Positions 52,068 to 61,679 of a stretch of DNA of 64,000 nucleotides are shown here, one piece after another. Location of the stretch: positions 1,302,001-1,366,000 of the forward strand of contig NZ_JBAKFF010000001.1 of NCBI RefSeq assembly GCF_040838345.1. The letters run 5' to 3'. Source of the DNA: Spiribacter sp. 1M189. GTDB taxonomy: Bacteria > Pseudomonadota > Gammaproteobacteria > Nitrococcales > Nitrococcaceae. The notes beneath the pieces are model-generated. The model ran no database searches, had not been told where the DNA came from, and worked only from the letters and a program-made list of their open reading frames with translations. A program made the position numbers and the translations under genes. Numbering within the stretch: the first letter of the stretch is position 1; every line of letters begins with the position of its first letter.

Positions 52068-52664
52068 TCAGACGCCGCGCGGGGTGAGCCCGGTGAGAAT
52101 GGCCCGGCGTACCGCCGCGAAGTCCTCGCGGCCATGCAGGCGGACAAGCTGCAGCGCGCCCTGGGCCGCCGCCATGATCACCCTCGCCTGATCGCCGGCA
52201 TCGCCTGGGAAGTCCAGCCTGCCCTCAAGCCGCCCGGCATCAAGCGTGGCCGTCAGCCAGTCGGCCAGATCATCCCGCAGACCTTCCGCCTCGGCACAGG
52301 CCTCGGCCGGCAGACTGGCGTATTCCACACCGGCCACCCCCAGCGGGCAGACCCGTTCGCCTTCGATGTTCCGCGCCTCGAGGTCGAGGAACCGGCCGAC
52401 CTGCTCCAGTGGCCCATAGCGACTGTGGCCCATCTGCTCCCGCCACCAGGCAAACTCGACGCGGTAGCGCGCGAACACGGCGCTCACCAGATCGGATTTG
52501 GAAGGGAAGTGGTAGTGCACCGCACTGCTCTGGATTTCCAGCGCATTGGCGATCTGGCCAAAGCTGAACCCGTGATAACCCCGCTGCTGCAGCCACTCGG
52601 CGGCCAGGCGCAGGATACGCTGGCGCATCTCCCCGCGGGGACGTCGCCGGCTGGGGACCGGCAT
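52068..52664 (-). CDS. TetR-family transcriptional regulator
   Basis: Repressor-type protein of 198 residues with an N-terminal TetR helix-turn-helix ([52 protein letters not shown]). The C-terminal ligand domain contains a [14 protein letters not shown] stretch with one Cys. Its start overlaps the moaB stop by one base (TGATG). It lies 26 bases upstream of rpe on the same strand. Target unknown; it may regulate its own unit. Confidence 0.9.
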   Translation of the reverse strand: MPVPSRRRPRGEMRQRILRLAAEWLQQRGYHGFSFGQIANALEIQSSAVHYHFPSKSDLVSAVFARYRVEFAWWREQMGHSRYGPLEQVGRFLDLEARNIEGERVCPLGVAGVEYASLPAEACAEAEGLRDDLADWLTATLDAGRLEGRLDFPGDAGDQARVIMAAAQGALQLVRLHGREDFAAVRRAILTGLTPRGV

Positions 52665-53176
52665 CAGGCCCCGAGCGCCAGTTCGGCCAGGTTACAGGGC
52701 CGGTGACGGACATTCAGCTGGTCGGCGAGGATGCCGTTCCAGCCGTCGCGACAGGCCCCGGTGGACCCGGGCAGCGCGGCGATCAGGGTGCCATTGGCAA
52801 TGCCCGCCACGACGCGGGACTGCAGCATGGATGTGCCGATGCTCTCCCGGGAAATCTGCCGGAAGAGCTCGCCGAAGCCCGGTATCTCGCGATCGAACAG
52901 CACCCGGACCGCCTCCGGGGTGACATCCCGCGCCGTAAACCCCGTCCCGCCGGTGGTCATAATGACCTGCACCGATGCATCGGCAATCCAGGCGGAGACC
53001 ATGCGACGAATCTGGTAGCGGTCATCGATGACGATGTCCCGCGCCGCGATGCGATGCCCGGCCGCGGTGGCAAGGTCTGCCAGGGTGTCGCCGGAGCGGT
53101 CATCGGCCGGCCCGCGCGTATCCGATACGGTCAGGATGGCAAGGTCCAGGGGAACAAAATCGCGCTCTGCGCTCAC
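52664..53176 (-). CDS. moaB: molybdopterin adenylyltransferase-type protein MoaB
   Basis: Molybdenum-cofactor biosynthesis protein of the MogA/MoaB fold. 170 residues if started at GTG 53176, which has GGAG six bases upstream and matches the E. coli MoaB length. LAILTVSDTRGPADDRSGDTL, TTGGTGFTARDVTPEAV, PGFGELFRQISRESIG and ALPGSTGACRDGWNGIL are typical. It is encoded far from moaD (27.5 kb). Overlaps the TetR start by one base. Confidence 0.94.
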   Translation of the reverse strand: MSAERDFVPLDLAILTVSDTRGPADDRSGDTLADLATAAGHRIAARDIVIDDRYQIRRMVSAWIADASVQVIMTTGGTGFTARDVTPEAVRVLFDREIPGFGELFRQISRESIGTSMLQSRVVAGIANGTLIAALPGSTGACRDGWNGILADQLNVRHRPCNLAELALGA

Positions 53177-53290
53177 GGGGCACTCCGCTGAAAGGATTGG
53201 AACAGGCTTGTTGAATATCAAGATAACGCGCCGCTGCCGGGCCACCAAGCCTGTACAATGCACAGCTCAGTCGAACGCATGGGTCATCGC

Positions 53291-54631
53291 ATGGAATCCC
53301 GCAAGATCGCCGTCGTCGGCGCCGGTGTAGCCGGCATTGGCACGGCCTGGCTGCTCGCGCAGCGTCACGAGGTCACGCTGTTTGAGGCCAATGACCGCCT
53401 GGGCGGGCACAGCAATACGGTCGCCTGCGACCTGCCCGAGGGCGAGATCCCGGTGGACACCGGCTTCATCGTCTACAACGAACCCAACTACCCCCAGCTC
53501 TCGGCGCTCTTCCGGCATCTTGACGTGCCCACGCACGAGTCGAACATGTCCTTTGCCTTCGCCGCCACGGACATCGACCTGGAATACGCGGGCAGCGGCC
53601 TCGGGACGCTGTTCGCCCAGCGACGCAACCTGCTACGGCCGCGTTTCTGGGGCATGGTACGGGATATCCTGCGCTTCAATCGCGAAGCCAACGAGCGCCT
53701 GGCCAGCGGTCGCGGTCACGATCTGAGCCTGGGCGAACTGCTCGATGAGCTGGGCATGGGGGAGGCGTTCCGGCGCTACTATCTGCTGCCCATGAGCGCG
53801 GCGATATGGTCCTGCCCGCAGGACGTAATGCTGCGATTCCCGGCCCGCTCGTTTCTGCGGTTCTTCTACAACCACGGGCTCATCCAGCTCCGCGACCGTC
53901 CGCAGTGGCGCACGGTCGCCGGCGGCAGCCGCGAGTACATCCGGCGCATGCGTCCCGCCATCCAGCATGTCCACACGGCCACCCCGGTGCGCTCGGTCAC
54001 GCGCCTGGCATCGGGCGTACGCCTGGCCGGGGATGCCGGCGAGCTGGGCGAATACGACGCCGTGGTCATGGCGGCGCATGGTGATCAGACCCTGGCCATG
54101 CTCGATCAGCCGAGCGAAGCCGAAGCGCGCCTGCTGGGCGCCTTCGGCTATCAGGCCAACGATGCCTGGCTGCATACCGACCCGGCCCTCATGCCAAAAC
54201 GCCGGGCGGTCTGGTCATCATGGAACCATCTCACCGCACAAAGCGTCGACGGGAGACAGCCCGTTTCGGTGACTTACTGGATGAATCGACTGCAATCGCT
54301 TGCCACCGACACCGACGTGATGGTCACGCTCAACCCCTTGCAGGACCCGGCTCCGGAGACCGTTATCCGTCGCCAGCACTACGACCATCCGGTCTTCGAT
54401 CAGGCGGCGGTGGCCGCCCAGACGGCGCTACCGGAGATTCAGGGCGTCGACCGGGTCTGGTACTGCGGCAGCTATCACGGCTACGGCTTCCACGAAGACG
54501 CCTTCAGCAGCGCCGTCCGCGTCGCCGAGCGGCTCGGTGCACCGCCGCCCTGGGCCGGCGACGCCAGGCCGATCGACTCGCAGGTCCCGCTGAACACGCC
54601 CGCACCGCTGGGGGCCGGGGCCACGCCCTGA
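53291..54631 (+). CDS. FAD-dependent oxidoreductase (COG2907-type amine oxidase)
   Basis: Flavoprotein of 446 residues with the FAD-binding KIAVVGAGVAGIGTAWLLA and EANDRLGGHSNTV near the N-terminus, and a central DTGFIVYNEPNYPQLSALFRHLDV. This group is encoded with DUF1365 and CFA-like genes in many Proteobacteria, often under the singlet-oxygen sigma factor RpoE/ChrR; a role in lipid or fatty-acid modification is suspected. A -10-like TACAAT lies at 53254-53259, so ATG 53258 is excluded; ATG 53279 or 53291 are possible. First gene of a four-gene coupled operon. Confidence 0.87.
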   Translation: MESRKIAVVGAGVAGIGTAWLLAQRHEVTLFEANDRLGGHSNTVACDLPEGEIPVDTGFIVYNEPNYPQLSALFRHLDVPTHESNMSFAFAATDIDLEYAGSGLGTLFAQRRNLLRPRFWGMVRDILRFNREANERLASGRGHDLSLGELLDELGMGEAFRRYYLLPMSAAIWSCPQDVMLRFPARSFLRFFYNHGLIQLRDRPQWRTVAGGSREYIRRMRPAIQHVHTATPVRSVTRLASGVRLAGDAGELGEYDAVVMAAHGDQTLAMLDQPSEAEARLLGAFGYQANDAWLHTDPALMPKRRAVWSSWNHLTAQSVDGRQPVSVTYWMNRLQSLATDTDVMVTLNPLQDPAPETVIRRQHYDHPVFDQAAVAAQTALPEIQGVDRVWYCGSYHGYGFHEDAFSSAVRVAERLGAPPPWAGDARPIDSQVPLNTPAPLGAGATP

Positions 54632-55410
54632 TGCAGGACGACGACCTCGTCATCTACACCGGTCGGCTGATCCATGAGCGTCGCGTGGCACCGCGCTATC
54701 GGTTTGCCTATCGCGTCTTCAGCCTGCTGCTGGACATTGACCGGCTCGACGAGGCCGACCGGCGATATCGGCTCTTTTCGCACAACCGCTTCAACCTGAT
54801 CGGATTCCGTGACCGCGACCATGGCCCCAAGGATGGCTCGCCACTGCGCCCCTGGATTGATGACCAGCTGGCGGCCGCCGGGATTGATCTGGACGGTGGC
54901 CGTGTGCAGATCCTTTGTTACCCGCGGGTGCTGGGCTACGTCTTCAACCCACTGACGCTGTGGTTCTGCCGACACGCGGACGGCAGCCTGCGGGCGGTGC
55001 TCTGCGAGGTGCGCAACACCTTCGGCGACTGGCACGGCTATCTGCTGCATGACAACGGCACGGCGCTGCCGGAGCGTCTGCGCGACCAGGCCGGCAAGGT
55101 GTTCCATGTCTCGCCGTTCCTCCCCAAAGAGGGTCATTACCGCTTTCGCCTCCAGACGCCGGGCGAGCATTACGGCGCGACGGTCAACTGGCATAATGCC
55201 GAGGATCCAGACCAGCCGGCCCTGATCGCCGTGCAGTCCGGTGAACGTTGCCTGGGCGGCGATCGGGGCTTGCTCCGCGTGGCGCTCACGGTACCTTTGT
55301 TAACGCTGAAGGTGATCGCCGCCATACACTGGCAGGCGCTCAAAATCTGGCTCCGGGGCGGTCGATTCCATCGCCGACCGGCGCCGCCGGATTCGGAGAT
55401 CAGCCAATGA
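54631..55410 (+). CDS. DUF1365 family protein
   Basis: A 259-residue conserved protein of unknown biochemical function. IYTGRLIHERRVAPRYRFAYRVFSLLLDIDRLDEAD, LIGFRDRDHGPKDGSPLRPWID, ILCYPRVLGYVFNPLTLWFC and VSPFLPKEGHYRF are typical of DUF1365. Its ATG overlaps the oxidoreductase stop (TGATG) and its end overlaps the next gene by four bases. The consistent FAD oxidoreductase-DUF1365-CFA order points to a shared lipid modification step. Confidence 0.88.
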   Translation: MQDDDLVIYTGRLIHERRVAPRYRFAYRVFSLLLDIDRLDEADRRYRLFSHNRFNLIGFRDRDHGPKDGSPLRPWIDDQLAAAGIDLDGGRVQILCYPRVLGYVFNPLTLWFCRHADGSLRAVLCEVRNTFGDWHGYLLHDNGTALPERLRDQAGKVFHVSPFLPKEGHYRFRLQTPGEHYGATVNWHNAEDPDQPALIAVQSGERCLGGDRGLLRVALTVPLLTLKVIAAIHWQALKIWLRGGRFHRRPAPPDSEISQ

Positions 55411-56621
55411 CAAGCACCCAGCAGGCGGTCATCGACCTGCCCTCTCCGCTGCCGCTCGCCGGACGCATCCTGCTCGGCTGGTTCAGCCGCCTCAAGCGCG
55501 GGCGCATGGAAGGTCAGATGCCCGGCGGCGAACCGTTTCTGATCCAGGGCGCCGAGGCGGGGCCAACCGGCGTGATGCGACTGCACCGCCCGGGCCGGAT
55601 GGTTGCGCGCATCGCCACCCGGGGCTCGGTGGGCTTCGCCGAGAGCTACATGGCCGGCGATTGGTCAAGCCCGGACACCGCCCATCTGCTGGAGCTGATG
55701 CTGCGCAATGAGGACGCCTTCCAGCGCCGAATGGAGCCCTCATGGCTGCATCGGCTGCGACTCGCGCTTCATCATCGCGGTCGCCGTAATACCCAGCGCG
55801 GCAGCCGCCGCAACATCGCCGCACATTATGATCTGGGTAACGAGTTCTACCGGCACTGGCTGGACGACACGATGACCTACTCGGCGGCCATCTTCGAGCA
55901 TCCCGACCAGCCCCTCGCCGAGGCCCAGCAGAACAAGTACGACCAGCTGCTCGACACCCTCGGCGCCCGGCCGGGCGATCACATCCTGGAGATCGGTTGT
56001 GGCTGGGGCGGGTTTGCCATGGCGGCTGCCCGGCGGGGCATGCGGGTCACCGGGCTGACCCTGTCCACCGAGCAGCTCGCCTGGGCACGACGGCGCATCG
56101 CCGAGGCCGGATACGCGGAGCAGGTGGAGCTGCGGCTGGAGGACTACCGCGACACCCGCGGTCGGTTCGACCATGCCGTCTCCATCGAGATGCTCGAGGC
56201 CGTGGGCGAAGACTACTGGCCGGCCTACTTCCGCATGCTGCACGACCGGGTGCGACCCGGCGGGCATATCGGCCTGCACGGCATCACCATCGCCGAGGAG
56301 CGGTTCGAGGAATACCGCCGGCGACCCGATTTCATCCAGCGCTATATCTTCCCGGGCGGAATGCTGCCCACGCCACAGCGGCTCGCTGATGAGAGCGAGC
56401 ACGCCGGGCTCACTGTCATGGAGTCCACCGGTCTCGGTCAGCACTACGCCACCACGCTGCTGCAGTGGGATGCCCGGTTTGTCCGGGCGCTGCCGGAGAT
56501 CCAGCGGTTGGGCTTCGACGAGCACTTCATCAACATGTGGCGCTACTACCTCGCCTACTGTTACGCCGGTTTCCGCACCGGCAGCATCGACGTCAAACGC
56601 GTCCTGCTACGCCGGCCGTGA
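55407..56621 (+). CDS. cyclopropane-fatty-acyl-phospholipid synthase family methyltransferase
   Basis: SAM-dependent enzyme of 404 residues acting on unsaturated acyl chains of membrane lipids. SAM site DHILEIGCGWGGFAMAAARRG at about 192-212, conserved NIAAHYDLGNEFYRHWLDDTMTYSAAIF, FPGGMLPTPQRL and the C-terminal MWRYYLAYCYAGFRTGSIDV with the usual Cys. It may form cyclopropane or another methylated (for example furan-type) fatty acid together with its neighbours. Coupled by ATGA to DUF1365 and by GTGA to the MFS gene. Confidence 0.9.
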   Translation: MTSTQQAVIDLPSPLPLAGRILLGWFSRLKRGRMEGQMPGGEPFLIQGAEAGPTGVMRLHRPGRMVARIATRGSVGFAESYMAGDWSSPDTAHLLELMLRNEDAFQRRMEPSWLHRLRLALHHRGRRNTQRGSRRNIAAHYDLGNEFYRHWLDDTMTYSAAIFEHPDQPLAEAQQNKYDQLLDTLGARPGDHILEIGCGWGGFAMAAARRGMRVTGLTLSTEQLAWARRRIAEAGYAEQVELRLEDYRDTRGRFDHAVSIEMLEAVGEDYWPAYFRMLHDRVRPGGHIGLHGITIAEERFEEYRRRPDFIQRYIFPGGMLPTPQRLADESEHAGLTVMESTGLGQHYATTLLQWDARFVRALPEIQRLGFDEHFINMWRYYLAYCYAGFRTGSIDVKRVLLRRP

Positions 56622-57943
56622 GCCTCGGGCGCGGAACGATCCTCCTCTATGGTCTGCCGGCCATGCCGCTGGCCGTCATGGGCGTACCCATGTACATCTT
56701 TCTGCCCGGGTTCTATGGCGAGACGCTCGGCCTCGCGGCGGTGGGAACGGCACTGCTGGTGGCGAGGCTCTGGGATGTGGTGACCGACCCGCTGATCGGC
56801 AGCCTGGGCGATCGCCTGCATACGCGATGGGGCCGCCGCCGGCCACTGATCGCCGCCGGCATGCCACTGCTGCTGATCAGTGCCTGGGCGCTTTTCCGGC
56901 CGCCCGAGGCGGTTGGCATCGGCTATCTGCTGGGCTGGGGGCTGGCCGCGTACCTGGGCTGGACCCTGATGTCACTGCCCTACACAGCCTGGGGCGCGGA
57001 GCTCTCCGAGGACTACGACCGCCGCGCCAGCCTGACCGCGAGCCGGGAGGGGTTCATGCTCGCCGGCACCCTCCTTGCCATTGCCTGGCCCACCGTGGTC
57101 GGCGCGGGCCGCGCGGATGCCGCCACCCTGTCGGGACTCGCCTGGCTGCTGGTGCTGGTGCTGCCGCCGGTGGTGGTGCTGACGCTCTGGCGGGTGCCGG
57201 AATACCGCCTGCCCTCCCACGCGGTGGGCTGGCGCGAGGGCTGGCGGCTGTTGAAGCGCAACCGGCCGTTTATGAGGCTGCTGGCCGCCTATGTGATGAA
57301 CGGACTCGCCAACGGACTGCCGGCCTCGCTGTTCACCCTGTTTGTTGCCCATGTCCTGCGTGCCGAGGGCTGGACCGGCCCGCTGCTGCTGGTCTACTTC
57401 GTGGTGGGCATCCTTGCCCTGCCCGGCTGGCTATGGCTGTCGCGGCGCATTGGCAAGCATCGGGCGTGGGCCATGTCGATGCTCTGGACCTCACTGGTGT
57501 TCGCCTGGGTGCCGTTCCTGGGGCCGGGGGACACCTGGGCATTCCTGCTGATCTGTGTGCTCTCGGGCGTCGGCGTGGCGGTCGATATGGCGCTGCCCGC
57601 GGCGATTCAGGCCGACCTGGTCGATCTGGACACTGCGGGCGGTGGGGGCCGTCGCACCGGGCTTTATTTCGGCATCTGGAACATGGCCACCAAGCTGGCA
57701 CTGGCACTGGCGGTGGGCATCGCCTTTCCGCTGCTTCAGTGGTTCGGATTCGATGCCACACAGGTCGATGACCGCGATGGCACGCTGGCGCTGGCACTCT
57801 TCTACGGCGCCGTGCCGATCGCCTTCAAGCTCGCCGCGACCGCGCTGATGTGGCGCTTTCCCCACGACCGTCGCGCCCAGCAGGCGACCCGGGCCCGGGT
57901 GCACGACGTGGAGGGAGCGCCGGGCGAGGGGACGGCTCACTAA
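56618..57943 (+). CDS. MFS transporter, GPH (MelB-like) type
   Basis: Inner-membrane carrier of 441 residues with 12 segments. Loop 2-3 region WDVVTDPLIGSLGDRLHTRWGRRRPLIAAG is typical of the glycoside-pentoside-hexuronide:cation group. Start GTG 56618 overlaps the CFA-like stop. In other genomes a transporter of this type accompanies the oxidoreductase-DUF1365-CFA set; substrate unknown. Ends with a four-base convergent overlap on the NTF2-like gene. Confidence 0.86.
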   Translation: MSLGRGTILLYGLPAMPLAVMGVPMYIFLPGFYGETLGLAAVGTALLVARLWDVVTDPLIGSLGDRLHTRWGRRRPLIAAGMPLLLISAWALFRPPEAVGIGYLLGWGLAAYLGWTLMSLPYTAWGAELSEDYDRRASLTASREGFMLAGTLLAIAWPTVVGAGRADAATLSGLAWLLVLVLPPVVVLTLWRVPEYRLPSHAVGWREGWRLLKRNRPFMRLLAAYVMNGLANGLPASLFTLFVAHVLRAEGWTGPLLLVYFVVGILALPGWLWLSRRIGKHRAWAMSMLWTSLVFAWVPFLGPGDTWAFLLICVLSGVGVAVDMALPAAIQADLVDLDTAGGGGRRTGLYFGIWNMATKLALALAVGIAFPLLQWFGFDATQVDDRDGTLALALFYGAVPIAFKLAATALMWRFPHDRRAQQATRARVHDVEGAPGEGTAH

Positions 57944-58374
57944 CCACCGGAGTCTACGGCAAGGCGGGATCGCAACCAGCGCATCAGCCCGCCAATTAGC
58001 GGGAACTGTTCATATAACTCCCCGGCGGCGTCCCAGTAGTCGACATGCTCGCGCACCCGGCCGTCCTCGGCAAAAACCACCCGGGATACGCCTTCCAACG
58101 GCCGTCGCGCCGCCTTGTCGCGCTTGAGGCGGAAATGGAAACGCCAGCGCAGGTACCCCACCTGCCCATCGCCGACTGATTCCAGCACCTCGAAGCGGGC
58201 CTCGGCGCAGTTCGCGTACATATGCTCGAACACGGCACGAATACCGCCGATACCGCTGACCTCGTTGAACGGATCCCGGAAGCGCGCGTTCTCGACGAAC
58301 ACCGCATCCAGGCGGTCGAGGTCGTCGGCCTGCATCTCGGCGAAGAATTCGCCGTAGCGCTGCAGGGCCGTCAC
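57940..58374 (-). CDS. NTF2-like / SnoaL-like protein
   Basis: A 144-residue alpha+beta cone-fold protein: RYGEFFAEMQADDLDRLDAVFVENARFRDPFNEVSGI and HVDYWDAAGELYEQFPLIG are typical of the nuclear-transport-factor-2-like group found in this cluster. Active-site chemistry is unknown. Coupled by ATGA to the SDR gene. Confidence 0.85.
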   Translation of the reverse strand: MTALQRYGEFFAEMQADDLDRLDAVFVENARFRDPFNEVSGIGGIRAVFEHMYANCAEARFEVLESVGDGQVGYLRWRFHFRLKRDKAARRPLEGVSRVVFAEDGRVREHVDYWDAAGELYEQFPLIGGLMRWLRSRLAVDSGG

Positions 58375-59147
58375 GCCTGCACCATCCGGCGGGTCAGCGC
58401 GAAGTAGAGCCGATAGGGAAGCAGCCGAAGGAGCTTCAGTGTCCAGGCGAAGCGCTTGGGGAAGATGATCTCGAAGCCGGCGTCATCGATCTCGCGATGG
58501 ATGTAGTCGGCGGCCTGCTCCGGGGTGATGAGCTGAGGCATGTGAAAGCGGTTTTTCTCGGTGAGGCGCGTCTTCACGAACCCGGGATTGATCACCCGCA
58601 GGCTCACGCCACTGCCCGCCAGGGCCGGCCGCAGGGACTCGGCCATGTTGAGCACGGCCGCCTTGCTGGCACCGTAGGGTGCGGCCTGCGGCAGGCCGCG
58701 GTAAGCCGACAGACTGGCGGTGACAAGGATCTGACCACGGCCGCGGGCCCGCATGGGTCCCAGCGCGGCACCGACACCATTGACGGCCCCCAGATAGTTG
58801 ACCTCGGCCAGACGCCGGAACAGCGCGGGATCGAACTCGTCCAGCGTCATGGGATCGTAGTCGCCGGCGTTGAGGATGACGGTGTCGATCTCGCCAATCT
58901 CCGCCTCCACCGCACTGAAGACCTGCTGGCAGGCCTCGGGGTCGGTCACATCGAGGGGATAGGGATGGAGCCGGTCGGCCAGGTCCGTGTATTCCTCACC
59001 AATGGCATGTAACGCCGCCTCGCGCCGCGCCGATACCGCCACCCGCCAGCCGTCGCGGGCCAGCTTGATGGCGAGCGCACGGCCAATGCCGGCACTCGCC
59101 CCCGTGATCAGCACCACCCGTCCGCCGTCTGTTGTCTCTGCCGCCAT
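58371..59147 (-). CDS. short-chain dehydrogenase/reductase
   Basis: NAD(P)-dependent oxidoreductase of 258 residues with ITGASAGIGRALA (cofactor), LNAGDYD in place of NNAG, catalytic Ser in TASLSAYRG and Tyr-x3-Lys in APYGASKAAV. It has a C-terminal extension RFAWTLKLLRLLPYRLYFALTRRM, perhaps membrane-associated. First gene of SDR-NTF2, divergent from the photolyase across 99 bases, a typical arrangement in the photo-oxidative stress cluster. Confidence 0.9.
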   Translation of the reverse strand: MAAETTDGGRVVLITGASAGIGRALAIKLARDGWRVAVSARREAALHAIGEEYTDLADRLHPYPLDVTDPEACQQVFSAVEAEIGEIDTVILNAGDYDPMTLDEFDPALFRRLAEVNYLGAVNGVGAALGPMRARGRGQILVTASLSAYRGLPQAAPYGASKAAVLNMAESLRPALAGSGVSLRVINPGFVKTRLTEKNRFHMPQLITPEQAADYIHREIDDAGFEIIFPKRFAWTLKLLRLLPYRLYFALTRRMVQA

Positions 59148-59246
59148 GGGCCATCCTGTGCCGTTGAGTTACCTGTGAGTACAATCTTACGGTCTGACCA
59201 TCATGATCCGCCAACGACTCCGCGACTGCTACCAGGAGCGCCCGAC

Positions 59247-60734
59247 ATGGCCCCGGCCCTTTACTGGATACGGCGCGACCTGCGCCTCGCCGACAACCCG
59301 GCCCTCACCGCCGCCGCGCAGGGCGGCCGACCGGTGATCCCCGTCTACCTCCATGCCCCCGACGAGGCCGGTGCCTGGGCACCCGGAGAGGCCAGCAACT
59401 GGTGGCTACATCACAGCCTGGAAGCGCTCGCCGGTGACCTGGCAGCCCGCGGTCTGCCACTGGTGATCCGCCACGGCGACAGCCTGGCGGCACTGGAGTC
59501 GCTCATTGCGGCGACGGGTGCCGAGGCGGTGCATTGGAACCGGCTCTATGAGCCCGCACTCATTCGCCGTGACAAGGGCATTAAACAGCAGCTCAAGGCC
59601 CGCGGGCTCGAAGTGCACAGTCACAATGCCGCCCTGCTGCATGAGCCCTGGACGGTACAGACCGGCACCGGCGGCGACTACAAGGCATTCACGCCATTCT
59701 GGCGCGCCTGCCGCCGCCGCGCCGAGCCCGCGTCGCCATTGCCGGTACCCGAGCGTCTGCAGGCGCCTGCCGGTGTCGAACGGCTCGATGGCGCCGTTAT
59801 GCCGCTGGACCCTGGCAACGGACCGCTGACCGCGCTGCAACTGCTGCCGCAGGTCGACTGGGCCGGCGGTCTGCGGGCGCGCTGGCAGCCCGGCGAGGGC
59901 GGCGCTACCCAGCGACTCGAGGCATTTCTGGAGGCGGCATTGGCCGCCTACGACGAGGGTCGTGACCTACCCGCCATCGCCGGCACCTCGCGCCTGTCAC
60001 CGCATCTGCATTTCGGCGAGATCGGCCCGCGACAGATCTGGCAGGCGGTGCAGGCCAAGCTCGCCCGCCACGGCGCCGAAGGCTGGCTGGTGACTGGGGC
60101 GGAGTCGTTCCTCGCCGAGATCGGCTGGCGGGAATTTGCCCACCATGTGCTCTATCACCACCCTGACTTTCCGGATGCACCACTCAATCCCCGATTCGCC
60201 GATTTCCCATGGCAGGCGGACCCGGGTGAGCGGTTACTGAGCGCCTGGCAGCGCGGCGAGACCGGCATTCCTCTGGTCGATGCCGGCATGCGCGAGCTCT
60301 ATACCACCGGCTGGATGCACAACCGCGTGCGCATGGTGGTGGGCTCGTTTCTGGTCAAGAACCTGCGACTGCCCTGGCAGGCCGGCGAGGGCTGGTTCTG
60401 GGATACCCTGGTGGATGCCGATCTGGCCAGCAACAGCCTTGGCTGGCAGTGGGTGGCGGGCAGCGGCGCCGACGCCGCACCCTATTTCCGGGTCTTCAAC
60501 CCTGTGCGCCAGGGCGAGCGCTTCGATGCCAGCGGCGATTACGTTGCCCATTGGATCCCAGCCCTGGCCCGGCTGTCGGCAAAACACCGCCATGCACCCT
60601 GGCAGGCGCCGGACGGAGTCCTCGCCGACGCCGGCCTGACCCTGGGTGTGGACTACCCGCACCCCATGGTCGATCTCAAGGCGAGCCGGCAGGCCGCCCT
60701 GGCGGCCTTCGAGCAGATCAAGAAGCCGGGTTGA
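59247..60734 (+). CDS. phrB: deoxyribodipyrimidine photolyase (class I CPD type)
   Basis: Repairs UV cyclobutane dimers with blue light. 495 residues: antenna domain (LYWIRRDLRLADNPALTAAA), and FAD domain with TSRLSPHLHFGEIGPRQIW, EIGWREFAHHVLYHHPDF, TGIPLVDAGMRELYTTGWMHNRVRMVVGSFLVKNL and DADLASNSLGWQWVAGSGADAAPYFRVFNP. The conserved Asn-Arg-Met and Trp residues for dimer binding are intact, so it is a bona fide photolyase, unlike the less certain one at 10.2-11.8 kb. Start ATG 59247 with AGGAG eight bases before it. Confidence 0.95.
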   Translation: MAPALYWIRRDLRLADNPALTAAAQGGRPVIPVYLHAPDEAGAWAPGEASNWWLHHSLEALAGDLAARGLPLVIRHGDSLAALESLIAATGAEAVHWNRLYEPALIRRDKGIKQQLKARGLEVHSHNAALLHEPWTVQTGTGGDYKAFTPFWRACRRRAEPASPLPVPERLQAPAGVERLDGAVMPLDPGNGPLTALQLLPQVDWAGGLRARWQPGEGGATQRLEAFLEAALAAYDEGRDLPAIAGTSRLSPHLHFGEIGPRQIWQAVQAKLARHGAEGWLVTGAESFLAEIGWREFAHHVLYHHPDFPDAPLNPRFADFPWQADPGERLLSAWQRGETGIPLVDAGMRELYTTGWMHNRVRMVVGSFLVKNLRLPWQAGEGWFWDTLVDADLASNSLGWQWVAGSGADAAPYFRVFNPVRQGERFDASGDYVAHWIPALARLSAKHRHAPWQAPDGVLADAGLTLGVDYPHPMVDLKASRQAALAAFEQIKKPG

Positions 60735-60791
60735 CGCGACGCCCGGCCTGATATCATGGGGTTTTGCATCAGCGGCCGCCAGGAGTCCATC

Positions 60792-61679
60792 TTGCCCCCC
60801 GAGCGCCTTTACGAAAGCGAGATCACCAGCCTGCCCCTGCTCCAGCGCGGCAAGGTCCGGGATGTCTATGCCGTGGATGATGAGACCCTGTTGGTGGTGA
60901 CCACCGACCGACTATCCGCCTTCGATGTCATCCTGCCCGACCCGATCCCCGGCAAGGGCGCCGTGCTGACCCGGCTGTCGGACTTCTGGTTCGACCGTCT
61001 GGGCGGAGTGATTGCCAACCAGTGCCTCGATGTGCCGCTAGAGGCGGTGCTGAGCGACCCGGAGGAGCGCGAACAGGTGACCGGCCGAGCCGTGGTGGTG
61101 CGCCGCCTGGCCCCACTGCCCTTCGAGGCCATCGCCCGGGGCTACCTGATCGGTTCGGGCTGGAAGGACTATCAGGCAAGCGGCCGTCTTTGCGGCATTG
61201 CGCTGCCCGCGGGGCTGTGCCAGGCGGATCGCCTGCCGGAGGCCCTTTTCACGCCGTCCACCAAGGCGGAAGTCGGTGGCCACGACGAGAACGTCGCCTT
61301 CGAGGCCGTGGTCAGCGAGCTGGGCCGCGACATGGCGGAACAGCTGCGCGATATCACCCTGACCCTCTACACCGAGGCCGCTCGCCATGCGCGGGATCGC
61401 GGCATCATCATCGCCGATACCAAGTTCGAATTCGGCCTGGATGCCGCGGGCGACCTGGTGTGGATCGACGAAGCCCTGACGCCCGACTCGAGCCGCTTCT
61501 GGCCGGCCGACGCCTATCGGCCGGGTCATTCACCGCCGAGTTTCGACAAGCAGTTCATCCGCGATTATCTCGAAACTCTGAATTGGGACAAGACACCGCC
61601 CGCCCCCCGCCTACCCGATGACATCATCGAGCAGACGGCGGGCAAATACCGAGAGGCGGAACAGCGGCTGCGTGGTTAG
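60792..61679 (+). CDS. purC: SAICAR synthase PurC
   Basis: Purine-synthesis enzyme joining aspartate to CAIR with ATP. 295 residues, of the longer type: [83 protein letters not shown] and [12 protein letters not shown]. The start is a TTG at 60792, with AGGAG six bases upstream; an ATG at 60756 in frame lacks a binding site. Overlaps the convergent pyk stop by four bases. Confidence 0.95.
   Translation: MPPERLYESEITSLPLLQRGKVRDVYAVDDETLLVVTTDRLSAFDVILPDPIPGKGAVLTRLSDFWFDRLGGVIANQCLDVPLEAVLSDPEEREQVTGRAVVVRRLAPLPFEAIARGYLIGSGWKDYQASGRLCGIALPAGLCQADRLPEALFTPSTKAEVGGHDENVAFEAVVSELGRDMAEQLRDITLTLYTEAARHARDRGIIIADTKFEFGLDAAGDLVWIDEALTPDSSRFWPADAYRPGHSPPSFDKQFIRDYLETLNWDKTPPAPRLPDDIIEQTAGKYREAEQRLRG

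Noticed and set aside
59204-59209. TGATCC as a sigma-E (ChrR-type) -35 box before the photolyase
   Set aside because: The hexamer fits, but no -10 box at the right distance gives a transcript that includes the binding site with a sensible leader, so a promoter is not shown.
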